DNA from: Amaurobius ferox
Taxonomy: Eukaryota > Arthropoda > Arachnida > Araneae > Amaurobiidae
Length of the DNA: 64,000 nt
Assembly: GCA_951213105.1 (NCBI GenBank)
Contig: OX578137.1
Location: 56,249,236-56,313,235 of the forward strand
Direction of reading: 5' to 3'
The position numbers and the translations under genes were made by a program. Of the stretch, positions 47,968 to 61,187 are shown piece after piece; position 1 is the stretch's first letter, and each line of letters starts with the position of its first letter. The notes beneath the pieces are model-generated. The model had not been told where the DNA came from, searched no databases, and was given only the letters and a program-made list of their open reading frames with translations.

Positions 47968-48306
47968 TTACAATGCCTGCAAAGGGAGATCAAACTGCTT
48001 GGGATAGGGTATGTCAAAAACCTGTCTTTTTGAAAGGTTCTTCGTTTGGGATTGACGCTCTCTCACCCGTAAGCAAAAGGTTAAGAAAGGGTATCGGCAC
48101 TTATGATCAAATGGTGGTCGGCGTTCACATTCCATTAGCGTGCGAATAGAATGCGTGGGTATAAAGTGACTAATAGTTGACGGGCAGAATGTCAAAAAAA
48201 GTATCCAATAAGAGAAGATGTTTGACACTTTCCTTGCAAAACCACGAGGTAAACGTGAGAGTTCAGAGTGAGATGTTACCCCCGTATTTCTAATATCGGA
48301 AAACAT
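47968..48306 (-). other. 112-codon open frame, not assigned
   Basis: An uninterrupted minus-strand frame of 112 codons in one of the less AT-rich parts of the window. The product has no motif I recognise, no signal peptide and no clear helix pattern. It could be a chance frame or part of an unrecognised repeat. I do not call it a gene. Confidence 0.2.
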
Positions 48307-48458
48307 AGAAAGGCTTCATCTACTCTGTAGGACATCTGCGATCAAGGGAGGCCAATACCGCTCCCTTCGTTCACTATAACATAAATGTTATTAATCAGTT
48401 TTCAAGTCAGGGCGCCAATTGCAAAACATAAGCACCATTTAACTTAAAAGTCACACTC

Positions 48459-48540
48459 GCCGTAACAGGGATTGAACCTGGACCATATGATTACAGCATA
48501 CATATGATAACTCCTACATCATTTCGGGCATATCAGGTAT
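48459..48540 (-). repeat. tRNA-like relic or SINE head
   Basis: The minus strand reads GCCCGAAATGATGTAGGAG, then after about 35 bp GGTCCAGGTTCAATCCCTG and TTACGGCG. The B box GGTTCAATCC is good and GCCCGAAA may pair loosely with the end. An intact, functional tRNA is unlikely, as no clean acceptor stem forms. Confidence 0.5.
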
Positions 48541-49849
48541 GACCTAACTTACAGTAGTTTCTGAGTCAAAACAGGATTTGAAACACTGTATTGTACAAAA
48601 AAAGTAAATGTACAAGGTTAATTTATATGCTCAGTCTTTCTGCGATAAAAATTTCCGTAGCTCTTTTACTGTTTACTTTAAGATCAAGTGTACTTGAAAA
48701 GAACTACATACTCGAGAGAGTATTATTCTTCTTCACTGTGCAAGCATGATGGAAGAAAGACGAAGTTAGGAACAAGCAAAATAAGCTCTTCTAGAAAGAA
48801 GATCAACACCCATGATGGACTGACTCAACATGAGAATAGTTTAATTAAAACCAGTTGACTGCATGATAAGAAGAGTCTCAAATATATGTTCTTTAAGAAA
48901 TTTATTTACATATAAATTGATTCTTTAAATTTGTGGCAATGTATTTTAATATGCGTTGCATAAAAACACATTTTTCATCATTTTAAGAAAAGTTGGTAAG
49001 TGCATTGTATTGAATATTTGTTGTAGTAGGTTTACGCTGAAGATAATTTTGATCCAAAGTGCTCTCATTATTATTTAAGTTCAAATAATATTTATTGGAT
49101 GCATTTGTATTTGTAAATTAAATGTTACTTTTGCCCAAAATTAGACAGCACTTTTAGGTGTAATTCAAAATGATACTTTCAACAGGATATATTACTCATT
49201 ACTGTAAGTATGCCAAAATATTATTTTGAACTGAAAATAAAGAAGAGAAAGAGTCAAAATGTCAAAATGTCTGTAAATATTCCGCATTGATGCTTGTAAG
49301 TCAAAATATTACAAAATGTATTTGTACATTAATTAAAGAGCCAGGGTTCAATGAATATGTTGGAACTGATTTTAAAATATTGTGCGACAACCATTCTTCA
49401 ACTAATTTTTCTAATAATTTTGTTTAAAACTATTCTACCAGATTTCTATGGTTTTCATACTAGAATCATCAAATTTTAAGCAGCTTGTGGGTTTATACTT
49501 TGTTTTAAATTTTACAAGAAAATTTTTGAAAAATCAGTATTGTTGGTCCATATAATTACAATTATAACTTGTTACCCTTCGCTTTAAAGGGCTTGGGAAA
49601 ATCTTTTGATTAATAACATACTTGACAATGCACCCCTGGGGGGGGGGAATTGCCTCTCCCCGAGGGGGTTAATAAAGTCACGAATACAAAAATTGTATCT
49701 CGGCGATTTTCACGACAATGATTGGAAGTCTCGTGATTATTGCACTATAAATATTTCCTTTTATTCATGATTATGTCAAATTTTTTCCTATGCTTCTACG
49801 TTAAAAAAATATAAAATTTCGAATAAATTTGTGTACACAAATTGTGTAC
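48541..49849. other. AT-rich DNA, nothing recognised
   Basis: The one marked feature is a G-rich palindromic spot at about 49632-49672 (run of nine or ten G, later CCCCGAGGGGG). Confidence 0.35.
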
Positions 49850-50005
49850 ACAGAATTGTGTACACAAAAAATCGACCACAGACAGACATACATACAGTTA
49901 CAGAGCCATCACTTCAAAAATATTTTGGCATTGAAATCTCGAAGTCAAAAATGTTCGTGAAAACAATACTTTCTCTATACTAAATTACACAGTATGAGGA
50001 AGTAA
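49850..50005 (+). mobile_element. 3' fragment of a HINE-like element (A/B superfamily)
   Basis: CACAGACAGACATACATACA, a tail with TCGAAGTCAAAAATGTTCG, AACAATACTTTCTCTATACT and a terminal palindrome ending GAGGAAGTAA follow the same order as the 3' ends of families A and B but are strongly diverged. Confidence 0.5.
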
Positions 50006-53000
50006 ATATATATCTAACCATTTTTAGGGAATTATTTTAGTGCAGCAATTCTTGACGTTTTAAACAGCAATAAGAACTTTTCAGCCAATAACCGTCAAAC
50101 GTGCGGACAGCAACAAGCCCGTTTTAAAGATCAGCTTTTAAGATCTGTGTTTTGAGACTGTCAAAATAAACCATACGATGTTTATTTTGCAAGCTAACAG
50201 TTTATGTTAAAACAATTTGTATCAGTTTAACAAATGTTAGAACTAGAATTGCGTGAGATTAAAATTTGTCGGAAGGAGATGTTTGCAAAGTTGTGTTAAT
50301 ACTTCAAGACCATCAACATTAGGGCTAGGGACAAACTGGTTCTGTGATGCTATATGTTGCATTAAAAACATAACGTTGTGTCTATATATTAAACAATCCA
50401 TTTCCGAGTCATAAGATGAAGTTGGTTATATATCCTACATTTTAAATATGGAGTTTTGTAGTATTATGATGTAATAAATGAGTATTGTAATATAGCATTA
50501 TGACAAAGTAAAGAAGCATTATAATGCAATAAAGCTATTTATTATTAGTTCTGCGTGGTAATTTTATGTTTTAAATCCAAAGACATATCATATTCATAAT
50601 AAAATTTTCTACTATTCCTGTTAAAATATTATGAGATTAAGAAAAATTCAAACAGGGTTCTAATCTATTGAAAATTTAAACTGTTGCCATTAAAGGTGGA
50701 GTATTTTTTTTTCAATACAAAGAATGTGTTCAAAATGGCATAAGAAAATAGAAAAAATAAAATAAAATAAAATAATTGTTACGATCAATTTCAATGCATG
50801 TTTAGTAGGTTATGTTACGCTTTAATAAGCTTGATATATTGCTTTGTGTTAAAAGGAATATACTATAACATTTCAAGCAGCGTAAGTAACTCAGAACAGA
50901 CAAATACGTTTGATTTTGTAATGCAAGTCATGCGCTGTTTGTTCACATAATATTCTTCCGTTTTTAAAAAATTACCAATATCAATATTTGATTTCGAAAC
51001 TTATTCTACATAAATTGGAATTTCACTATCCTATGAAATAAAATGACAGCATTCCTTTGATTTTTTTCTTGTTCTACAATAAAATGAATATATCTCACTC
51101 AATGAGTATAAATAACAAGCACGAGACACGCAAACTCTATAGGAAAAATAAGGACTTTCCGTGACATATATTTTGGTTTATTACAGGTTTCTTGTATCGC
51201 TATTTGATTTCAAAACATATTCCACATAAATTTAAATTCCACCATCTCACGCAATATAATGCCTCAACATTCTTTTGACCTTTATAAACTATTCAGATAG
51301 GATTTTTCCAGTTTTATAACTGCCTTTTATACAGTAACACACATAAATCTAAACATAAGCTCGATTCATAAAATTTTATTTGAATGATGAGGCATGCGAA
51401 AGTTATGATAAGTGATAGTGGGAACTATAAAGCATTGTTCCCGAGACATATTATAGTAGTTCCACGCAAACATGGTTGTTTATATGCAGTGATGAAGCGT
51501 GAGGAGATTCCTAAATGATCATTATACATTTCATCACATATCTCAGGCATTTCACATCATTTGCATCTATATAAAAGGTTGGAGATGCATTTTGAATATC
51601 ACGCAGGTCACTGATTTATGTTTGCAGACAACGTAAACCTTAATGTTTTAAACATGCATTTTCCATTATAGAAGCATATAACACCTAACTTAACATATAA
51701 ATCCGAAATTTGCATTAGATAAAATCGTAGAACACAGTAACTGATAGTATCTGGAATGGATATTAAATATTACGGTATTAGACAAAAAACAAGAATTGGA
51801 AGTTAATGAAAATGATATGCTTTGTCACAATTAAAAAAATGGAAAGATGTGACTATGCTATATCTTGCCGTCTGAAACTAAAGCGAATTAGGGTATTCAG
51901 CTGCGGGCTAAATAACTCAGATGTTTATTAAATGAAATTAGTTAAAATCTCAAAATATTAAATCCAAAATATTAATATTAAATGATTAATGTACAAGACA
52001 ACGTACTTGAACAACTGAAAAAGTTATATATAAGTTATACAAACAAATAGAAAACTAGGTTTGGAGCAAGAATTTTTTGAAACTAATTTTTCTCCTTAGA
52101 CTTAAGATTATCTGATCTTTGACTTTGAATATTTCAGAGTACGTAGATCAATAGTTAAAATTAGGGCTTCGTAATGATCTAAAATCTGATTAGTTCAAAT
52201 TATGAACATTTTTTTTTTCGAATCAGTTCAGTTTTATTTGTCAATGAAACTTTCGCAGACAAGTGTTAAGGAAGCTTCAGACGGAACTTGCTTTGTTTTA
52301 ATTATTAAATTTTAAATATCAAAAATTAAGTTTATTTCTTTGAAGTTGTATAAAATATAGCAGAAATGCACTTTGGGAAGCTAGGGCATGATTTCTGGAT
52401 CTAAGCCACTATTAATTCTATATTCAATTAAACCTAAAACCCCATATTTAAGGTCTGAGCTAAAATATGATATGGTGACAGCAAAAGTAAGTTGGGGTTG
52501 ACTCTGCCCTTATTTATAAGACAGAAAATGTAAGATAATTCAACAATTTAATTTCTCACACAGCCGAAGTGGTGTAGTTTGTAGCATACTGAGCGAAGTC
52601 TAAGAAACCGGGCTTGATTTTTGCTCCCTATCGACTGTTGCTCGTAAGTCAAATTATATTTTGTACTCTCCAAGTAAATCAAAAATACTCTTGGACAGAC
52701 TAAAGTTATGTAACGTGTAAGGTCTTTGTAACAGAACTTTAACATACCGGTTACTCAATTCTGATGACGGAATCTCAAACTGTTCTTATTCCTGAATTTA
52801 AGGTAATTGTTGCCGAACAACTTTAACAATAATTTATTTTTATATTCACAGCAATACAGACTACATGCTTCAGGAAAGTATTGGGAGAGATTTAAAAATT
52901 GAAATCGAGTACCTTGCTAATTTCCAAATATATGGCGGTTAGAACATTAATTTGCTATTCGTTGCATTTTTTTGTTTGTGTGGGTGTCTGAATATTCCAT

Positions 53001-55413
53001 ATACTCACCAAGTCACGCTTAAGAGTTTTTCACCTAACTTTTTTTGCAACATTTAATCGTTAAGTTTGTGTTTTATTGCTGAAATTATATTTCAGAAGAA
53101 ATAATAAAAATAGAAAATTGTTTTAAAATAATCAGTCATTATATAAAGTAGAAACAATATGGATACAACGTATTTTTATAATGCTCACATGTAAATTTTA
53201 AAATACATGTTACTTTAAACAAATGAATATAATTTATGTTATATATAAACTTTCAAAATATATTGACTACTACCATATTGGATTCTTGTTGGACAAAAGA
53301 ATTCTTAGGATAATTTCGCTTTTTGGAGTTTTGAAGAATATACTTCTTTTGAAATCAGCCAAGTAGCCATACAAAAGCTGAAATTATTGCAAATCAGCGG
53401 TTTTGAATGAATTTTAAATAAGCAATGATTTTATATAATTTTTGGGAGAATATATCTCATGTAAAGTGGATTTCAATGCATAAAATATATAAGCAATAAC
53501 GCAGAGAAAACGCAAATATGAGCATGGTTTTTCAGTACCCGGGAAGGACTCGAAATTTTAAATCTATTGATTTCAAGACAAGCACTTTACTATCTGATTT
53601 TATAAAGTCCTGTGATTCAGATATTCATTCTCCTGCTCTGAATAAATGAATTCTTCTCTTGGCTTTTATTCGGTCTAAATATCGTCATAAATTTTAACAA
53701 TTCATTCCGCTCCTTTTGCACCAAGTTTGATTTTGAAAAAACAAAGCAGAAATCGATCGCAATAGAATATTCTTCCCAGGATAGAACAGCCTCATTTAGA
53801 ATAATCTACTGACCCCGATCTATTCAAGTAATCTATTGATTAAAATACACCGGTTTAGGATAGATCACAGCCGTTACAAACAGCCTTGCTGTCTCATCCG
53901 GACTCCATCTGCGAATATTCGCAATGGTCAGCTGCTGTTTTCCCAACTGAGTTACTGTCACGAAATGGGAAATTCTTACTGTCAAAGTGAACTATGCTTA
54001 GTTCTCCGTCTAATGTAAGATTGCCGTGCAGATTAACAATCTAAGTTGACCACTTTCTTCAAATTCTACCCCTAGGTATTTTCTTCTGCTGCTATGTTTA
54101 TCATCTAGGTAAACTTCCTGTGTGGTTGTCTGCCTTGAAATCGGCGCTCAATATGCTGAGTCCACTGAATCGTTTCTAGTTGTACTAGGGTCAGTTTCAG
54201 ACCTTTGACATCATTGTATAAACTGAAGGGTTAATTTATTCGAGTGTCATTATAGGAAATCTTGATGTTCCAGCCAGAGAACAAAACGCGAATTTCACAG
54301 AGCCAATTGTGGCTCTTTTAATTGCGCTATTGTGACAGAATTGCAAATTCTAATAGTCGAAGTGGACTTTGCACAGTATACAATATTTACCCAGTTTTAC
54401 ATTTTTTATTAAAACTATATTATCATTCGGTAAATTTAAAGTTAATTTAAAACTAATTTGAAGAAACATACTTATATAGAAAAAAAATTCAAATACTATC
54501 AAAAATAGACTTTCTTTTGAAACAGTAAAGGTGGATCTAGAAATACAGTATTGCTGATATTATAACAATTCAACTTCTATATTCCTAAGTTATAATAAAA
54601 ATAAGACGAAGTACTTCAAGCTTTAAATATTCAAGCCCAGAAAAAGGAAAACTGAGAAAGCAACTCATCCCCTTGAGAAACGATTCGCTGAGTTAAGTAA
54701 ATATAAGACAAAGTAAGACCGTGGCGTAATTAACCTCTTGAGTAAGAAGGAAAAGAATAGATAGCCGTACTCCCGCAAATAAATAGTTTAATTAAAAGTT
54801 AATGCACAAGCCGAAGAAAGGAATGGAGTGCAAATATTTTACAATATATAAACAGATAATTGTATTTGCTCAAATTTATTCCGCATTTCTGTTATATTTA
54901 TCAAATAGTTTCAGCATATTACATATGGCTGTTTAATGTAAATTATCTAATTATTTAAAAAATTAAATACTTTTTATTTTTTTACCAGAATTGTTTTATA
55001 ATACAGTTTAATGTGTGTATATAATCAGAAAAAAATTACGTATCGGGATTATGCAATGAGTTCGACAGTGGAAGTATCGTAGCACTTCCGTTAAATAACT
55101 TTGTTTCGTCCCGTCATATTTTTTTATGAATTACTAAGACACTAACATATTTATAATTCACTTTTACTTGCATCATGCCAACAATCCACCCAAGTGAAGG
55201 ATTACGAGACCTGCCGACGAAAGATTGAACATGCCACCCTCTGTGAGGAGTGTTTCTGGTAACTTGTGACATTTTTAGCTAGTCTTCAAATTTCGAAAAG
55301 TTTCCAGAATCCGCTAAAAGTCGACAAGGTGGCATTATTTTGTTAAATTAGTCTCCAAAGTCATGCGTCATGGACCCTTACATTATAGCAATGGTTTCTT
55401 GTTAGGTATTCGA
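50006..55413. other. Long stretch without recognisable genes or repeats
   Basis: AT-rich. Possible tRNA-like scraps occur at about 52565-52625 (plus) and 53530-53590 (minus), both too weak to annotate separately. The 53920-54010 and 54270-54370 regions share loose similarity (ATTGTGACAGAATTGCAAATTC against a diverged form). No credible exon was found. Confidence 0.35.
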
Positions 55414-55424
55414 AACAATATGGT

Positions 55425-55713
55425 TGTTGTTGTTGAGACCCAGACAGTCCGACCTACCAGAAAGGTGTAAGGTAACTGTTTGGACGGCCGGGAAGTGCCA
55501 CCCAATTTAGACCGGAACCCAGTGAGGAGGCATCCACAGGGACCGTACCCTCCTTTTCCTACCACCAACCTCTCGAAAGGACTTACGGACCCACAGGTTT
55601 AACGTGATCGTACTCCGCGTGAACACGGCGGCAGTTTTGGTAGTGGCTGGAATCGAACCCGGGCCTACCAAGTGCAATTCCAGAGCGCTAACCACTGGGC
55701 TACCGCGCCCCGT
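55425..55713 (-). mobile_element. tRNA-derived SINE, family 2, full-length copy
   Basis: On the minus strand the head reads CGGGGCGCGGTAGCCCAGTG, with A box TAGCCCAGTGG and B box GGTTCGATTCC. An anticodon-arm region (GCGCTCTGGAATTGCAC) lies between them. A body of about 200 bp follows and the tail is CAACAACAACAAC. The 11-bp target duplication AACAATATGGT lies at 55414-55424 and 55714-55724. This copy defines the family seen truncated at 28863 and 44100. Confidence 0.92.
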
Positions 55714-55724
55714 AACAATATGGT

Positions 55725-57529
55725 GTCATTGTCGCTACATACGTTTCATCTCTGTCACATTTCTTTGATTGTCTACGTAACCCGCCCTCCGCCCACGCTT
55801 AAAATGTACTACCAATAATCACATCTTCATAATGGGATTATATATGTCAATCTAGCCATTTTATACGCACTTCGCGTATTCATAATGGCAAGTAGTCCCC
55901 ATTTGTGACACCTACATAATAAAAGTTGTAGCAAATAATATTATATTAGTTTATTATATCAAAATTTATATAAACGTATAAATGCAGTAGAACGTATTAC
56001 CCATCTTTTCCTGGACCCGAAATAAATGAATACTTACAAAACATGAAAAAAGTTCCTTTATCCCAGAAGTAAAATTAAAAAAAACTATTGGTAGCTAAGC
56101 TAGTTTTCATCCAATTTAAGTCGAATGTTAGCACAATACTCATGATGATAATATAATGTCAGATTAAAAATTTGAACAACATATTTTTAAGTTCGCAAAG
56201 TTAGAAAACCGATAAATCACATCCATTTGGTAAACAGCTGTTTTTTGGCTTCTTTTGTCAGAACAAAATGTCTGCCATTTAATAGAAGCACCTACTTTTG
56301 AATATCCTCTGCAGTGGAAATGAATGAATAGATTTAATATATTTAAATGTTTAAAAAATCTCGCCAAGCGGTCCGGAGACCAAACATACTACTGCAATGA
56401 ATTTCGCAGATGTCTAAAGATTCGATTTTCCGCCATAGACGACGCAGACAGAAATACAAATATATTTTTTCATAATTTACTAGAAAATTTAATATATAAA
56501 TCTTAACCGGCGTCACGTAACCGGCCTTTATTAATTATATTTTACCGTCGTCACGGAAATAGAAATAAACAAATATATTGAAGTCGAATTAGAGACGACT
56601 TACGTACAGAAACTTGATTATCCTAAGTTATCCTATTGACATAATTACAGGGTTTTAGATGTCTGGACTAGGCCCTTGTTTCATTTTTTTTGTGCAAATC
56701 ATCGATTCTGTGAAATTTCTGAGGACATGTTAAACTATTTGGAATGTGAGTTTTCATTGACGCAAACTCGAACTCATCTTGAGAATTGCTGAAGTTCGGA
56801 CATAATAAGTTGAGAAATTTTATTCTACAAAAATGTCTTATCCGAGAATATAACCTCTTTTGCTGTTCAATATCTTACTAACTACTAAAACTATGCTGGG
56901 AAATATTTAAAAATAATTTTATTGATTATTAATTTTTACAGAATTTTTTTAATTCGATTTTACTCCAAAGTTAAAAACAAGTGAAAGTTATATGACTACT
57001 TTTTTTACTCAGAAATATATTAAATTCTTGCCCTAGAGCAATATCCATTACTTTTCTTGACTTTAAGAGCCACTAAATATTTGATCATCTTTTTCGTATA
57101 TATATATATATATATACAGAGAATTCATTGAGGTGAAATTTACTCTTTTGTCGAATTCTATTTTCTCTGAATTATTGATAGTCCGAATTTTTTTACGTGG
57201 AACCGGGAATATATGCTTTATCAAAATATCAAATTTTAAACAATAGGCAATACGTTCAAACTTTTTTAAAATATCTGAATTGTTCACGATATTTCTGGAA
57301 AATCTTCTTCAACTAGTAAATTATAAATCACGAAATACTTTTAGTGTCATGGGAACAATAATTCATCATAAATTACGGATATTTCTATGCTGTTGGTATA
57401 TTTGCTGTATCTTAATGCACTGAAGTTCAGAGTTTCAATCTATAATATCTATTTTCGAATCAAGGATATTCTATTTTCGAATCAAGAGAAAACGAAAATC
57501 AAATAAATAAAACAATGTATTTTTATTAT
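55725..57529. other. AT-rich DNA, nothing recognised
   Basis: Contains an (AT)n run at 57098-57114. Open frames at 56164-56367 and 57063-57287 (minus) are motif-free. Confidence 0.4.
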
Positions 57530-57830
57530 TACTTTCCATATGTATTATCCACATTATAATACATATGGAAAGTATTGGTGCGGAGTTAAATTTTTGATTA
57601 CCAGTTTTAGATGGAATAGCACGGTTTAATAAAATATTTTAATACTGTGTGTATGTACGTGCGTGTGTGCGTGTGCGTAAGGAATACTTTGAATGCGATA
57701 TCTAATGAAAGTATAAAGCGTTTCGATCGTAATTTGGTACGAATTTTACAATCAATGAATGTCGAAACCCTATTGGATTTCAACGCGATCGAGTGTGCGG
57801 ATAATACCAAAATCTTTGAATGAATGTTTC
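57530..57830 (-). mobile_element. 3' part of a HINE-like element, separate subfamily (E)
   Basis: The plus-strand left edge is a near-perfect hairpin (about 57530-57574): ACTTTCCATATGTATTA, loop, TAATACATATGGAAAGT. A TG/CG-type microsatellite (57645-57680) follows, then AATTTGGTACGAATTTTACA, corresponding to the family A block TTTGGTACAAAAATCACA. The hairpin differs from A and B. The 5' end was not located. Confidence 0.65.
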
Positions 57831-58782
57831 CTGTCCTTGTGACTATTCCTTGAGGAATGCCAGAAAGCGTGAAACTGCTCCAAGGATGATTGCAACGAGG
57901 GTTCTATCTCAGCTTAATAGCATTGAACCAATATTGGAAAACTACTGGGGTTATTACTTAAAATAGTGCACATTTGCTAAAAGGAAAATGAAATAAAATA
58001 CAATCTACAGAATCGAAAGACGATCTAGGTATAATTTGCAGTTAAAACGGAAAACTGTTTATTAGTAGAGATAGTCGTGTTTGAATTCGTGCTTGGCATT
58101 ACGATATTACGTCATATTGGCGTTACATTAGAAATATTTCCAATGTTTGGAATATACTGGCAACGGATACTATCTAAATATTGGTTCTAAATGGACATTC
58201 AGTATTGGCTATGAATAGCGAAACACTTTTAAGCGAAACAATTTTTACTGAAAAGGAAATTCTCTAATAACTTTTGCACACATATTACATTACAGAAAGT
58301 ATCTCATAAAACTAGCATTCCTGTTAATAGAACATCGTAAACCTCCTAAATGCCTGTAATTAGTAGTAAGGCTAATTGGGTTGATTCTCTAGATAACTTT
58401 AAATATTTATTCCATTGGAGACAAAATTGCTTCTTAGGTACTAAGCTTTAGTGGAATATAATGAATATTTTCTCTGGTATAATCAGCAGTGAATATATAT
58501 ATATATTGAAATAGTTTATAGATATAATCTATCTATTTATTCAGAAACATACATATTTTGTGTTTGCTTCGTCAAAATACTTGGACCCGAGGAAGAGTTT
58601 TGCGAAGTGAACAAGTCCATTTTTTAAGGTTTAGCCCTTGTAGACATGTATAGCAATAATGCTTGATTTTTTATGTTTTTCTATTATCGTTTCCATACCA
58701 TTGAAATTTGTTAATTTTCTTTAACTTGATGACTCGTAATTTGTATTTTTTTCCATTTGATTGAAGATTTGCTGTTTTATAC
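57831..58782. other. AT-rich DNA, nothing recognised
   Basis: No gene or repeat identified. Confidence 0.35.
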
Positions 58783-58858
58783 ATTTATTTTGTAGGTGTT
58801 TTAGAAAGTTAGGTTTTCGAGTTGCGGCTTCTCACTTTTCTTTCATTAGACTCTCAAA

Positions 58859-58904
<46 letters not shown>

Positions 58905-58980
58905 GAAAATCCAATGATAGAATTAGAGAGAAGTTGTAACTCAAAAAACCCTAACTTAAAATATGCCTACAAATTACAAA
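58783..58980. repeat. Foldback around an (AT)n core
   Basis: Left arm (58783-58858: TTTGTAGGTGTTTTAGAAAG, TTAGGTTTTCGAGTTGCGGC) and right arm (58905-58980) are imperfect inverted copies (GAAGTTGTAACTCAAAAAAC and CCTACAAATT on the plus strand). About 42 bp of (AT)n lies between them (58860-58903). Confidence 0.7.
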
Positions 58981-59971
58981 GGAGTATTAAATAGAGAACC
59001 ATCAATCATGAGAAAAATAAAATGCATATTTCTAGTCATCAAGCTAAAGATAATCAACAATTATCAATGGTGTGGATTCGAAAAGAGAAAAAAAATATCC
59101 AAGCATTAAAGCTATACACGCGGATAAGCACTAGGCCTAAAAATTGGTTCATTTCTAAAAAATTCCTTTCCAACCCCAAGTATCTAATCAAAATGAACAT
59201 AAAATATGTTTGTTTTTGAAATAAGAGATATATTATATCTATAAACTCTTATTACTTGGACTACAAGCATACAGAGTGAAAAATTATATAGGAAACAAGA
59301 ATATCTGAAATACACTGCAAATGTCCTATCCATTCGAACAATCAAGGTAGAGACCAACGTTGCCAATCGCAAAAGATAAAAGTAGATATCCACTGTTGCC
59401 TATTGTGAGAAATAAATAACAGTATTGCGAAAGGCAATAAATTGTGATATATTTATTCTACAGTAAAAGTTACAAAATAAAGGGGCGTGTAATATAATAG
59501 AAAACATAGAGGCTAAAGTATGAGGTGATGTAAATACATTGAAACGCTTATTCAAGAAAATGTTGATGTTGGTTAATATAAGATACTAAGGATAGAATTT
59601 TAAGAATATTCAGCTAATCCAAACTTTTTAACTATACCATTTACTAAATATGTTGGATATTTATATAATTTACTGGTAATTTATCGGTTATTAATGTACA
59701 TAGCATGAAATATTTTATCTGATAATCTGTAAATTCTAAAAAGTTGATTAAGTATAATATTTCTAAACAATTGAGTCGAGTTGCAGGAATTAAATGGTAA
59801 TAATTTATTAATGTTAAATTTAAAATAGTCTTTTTTATCATATAAATTAGCAACCGTCCCATTAGTAGGTTCAATAATTAGATTTAAATCCAAAAAAATA
59901 ATATTATTACTAATAGTGGCTTCATTAGGAATTAATTCTAAATTATCCAGATAGAAATCTATATCTAAATC
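58981..59971. other. AT-rich DNA, nothing recognised
   Basis: Minus frames at 59184-59393 and 59681-60121 are low-complexity; the latter runs through an (AT)n array. No gene was found. Confidence 0.35.
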
Positions 59972-59973
59972 TA

Positions 59974-60014
<41 letters not shown>

Positions 60015-60032
60015 CATACATACATACATATA
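59972..60032. repeat. (AT)n-(CATA)n microsatellite
   Basis: About 40 bp of AT repeats followed by about five CATA units. The IYIYIYI stretch predicted from it is an artefact. Confidence 0.95.
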
Positions 60033-60747
60033 CCCGCCAGGAGAAAGTTGTAATGTGAAAGTGGAAGGCCATGTCTAAATTCTATAATTGAATAAAACAT
60101 TCGATTGTCTATTCGATTCAATTTTTACTAATTCTTTAAATTAATTAAATAGCACTTGATGTATTTTGAATGCAGTTCAGCTTGTGGTTATCGTTTCTTA
60201 TATTTTTGACGGATTTCCTTTTCATAATTCTTAAGTTTGCAAATTTGGAGGACATTACTATTTATGATTGGCAGCACCTTCTCTGCGCATCATGTTAAGC
60301 TGGTATTTGGTAGTTGATCAACTGGAGACATGTGAGTCAATTCTGTTTAGTTTTTCAATGTAAGCATCTTTATTATGTAAGATTTCGACATTGCACCCTA
60401 TCTATATAAGTAAAAATGAAAATCTGTCTGTCTGTCTGTTTGTCCCGTCATCACGGGAAAACAGCTGAACCGAAATTAATGAAATTTTGTGGGTAGCCTG
60501 GAAATAGTCTCACTTAAAATTTAATCTATGTTTCAAGCTTCTACGATTAGTGGATCTTGAGATATTAGTAAAAAACGAAATTTTCGTTTGTCTCATCATC
60601 ACGGGAGAACGGCAAAACCAAATTTCAGGAAATTTTGTGGATAGCCTTGAAATAGCGCCCCATAAAGTTCCTCCAAGTTTCGAGTATCTAAGACCAGGAG
60701 TTGTTGAGATATTAATGAAAAACGAAACTTTTTCCTAGGAGTTCTAC

Positions 60748-60798
60748 TGTCCATGGTTTATCCAAACCGTGGTTTATCCAACTCCGTGGTTTATCCAA
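60748..60798. repeat. 17-bp tandem repeat, three units
   Basis: The block CGTGGTTTATCCAA (first unit CATGG) occurs three times in succession. A fourth, isolated CCATGGTTTAT lies near 60934. Confidence 0.85.
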
Positions 60799-61187
60799 AC
60801 GAAAAGTTTGAAAATCGTTTGAAAGTGAATTAAAACCTTATCTCAGAGTTTGATGGGAGATTTTTACTTTAATTAGTTACTTTCTGAAAACATGAATCCT
60901 TTGAAACATGATTTAAATGGGAAATCTATCTCCATGGTTTATTTTCACCTGCTTTTACTGAACAATGAAAAGTACAAAGAAATAAAAATGGTTATTTAAT
61001 TTCGCAGTTTATGAGGAAGATTCTATCTTATATCACGTTGCTCAGAAACGCAACTAAATTAAATCTGTCTGTTAAATTTAATTATTATTTTTTCGATTTG
61101 AATAATAACTAAATGGATATAAAATTATATTTTAGAAAAGAACGATTTGATTTTTCTTATAGCATTTTTGACTGGATAATATCAACT

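Noticed and set aside
47968..48306. A 112-codon minus-strand frame as a host gene
   Set aside because: No motif, no splice-consistent neighbours and no codon signal that I can judge. Kept only as an unassigned frame.
52548..52745. A tRNA-like sequence at about 52565-52625
   Set aside because: The A-box resemblance is weak and there is no B box or cloverleaf.
55630..55713. Possible functional tRNA gene on the minus strand
   Set aside because: It is the head of a full-length SINE with flanking duplication and truncated relatives.
59681..60121. A 146-codon membrane-like protein
   Set aside because: The hydrophobic IYIYIY core is a translated (AT)n microsatellite and the rest is low-complexity AT-rich sequence.
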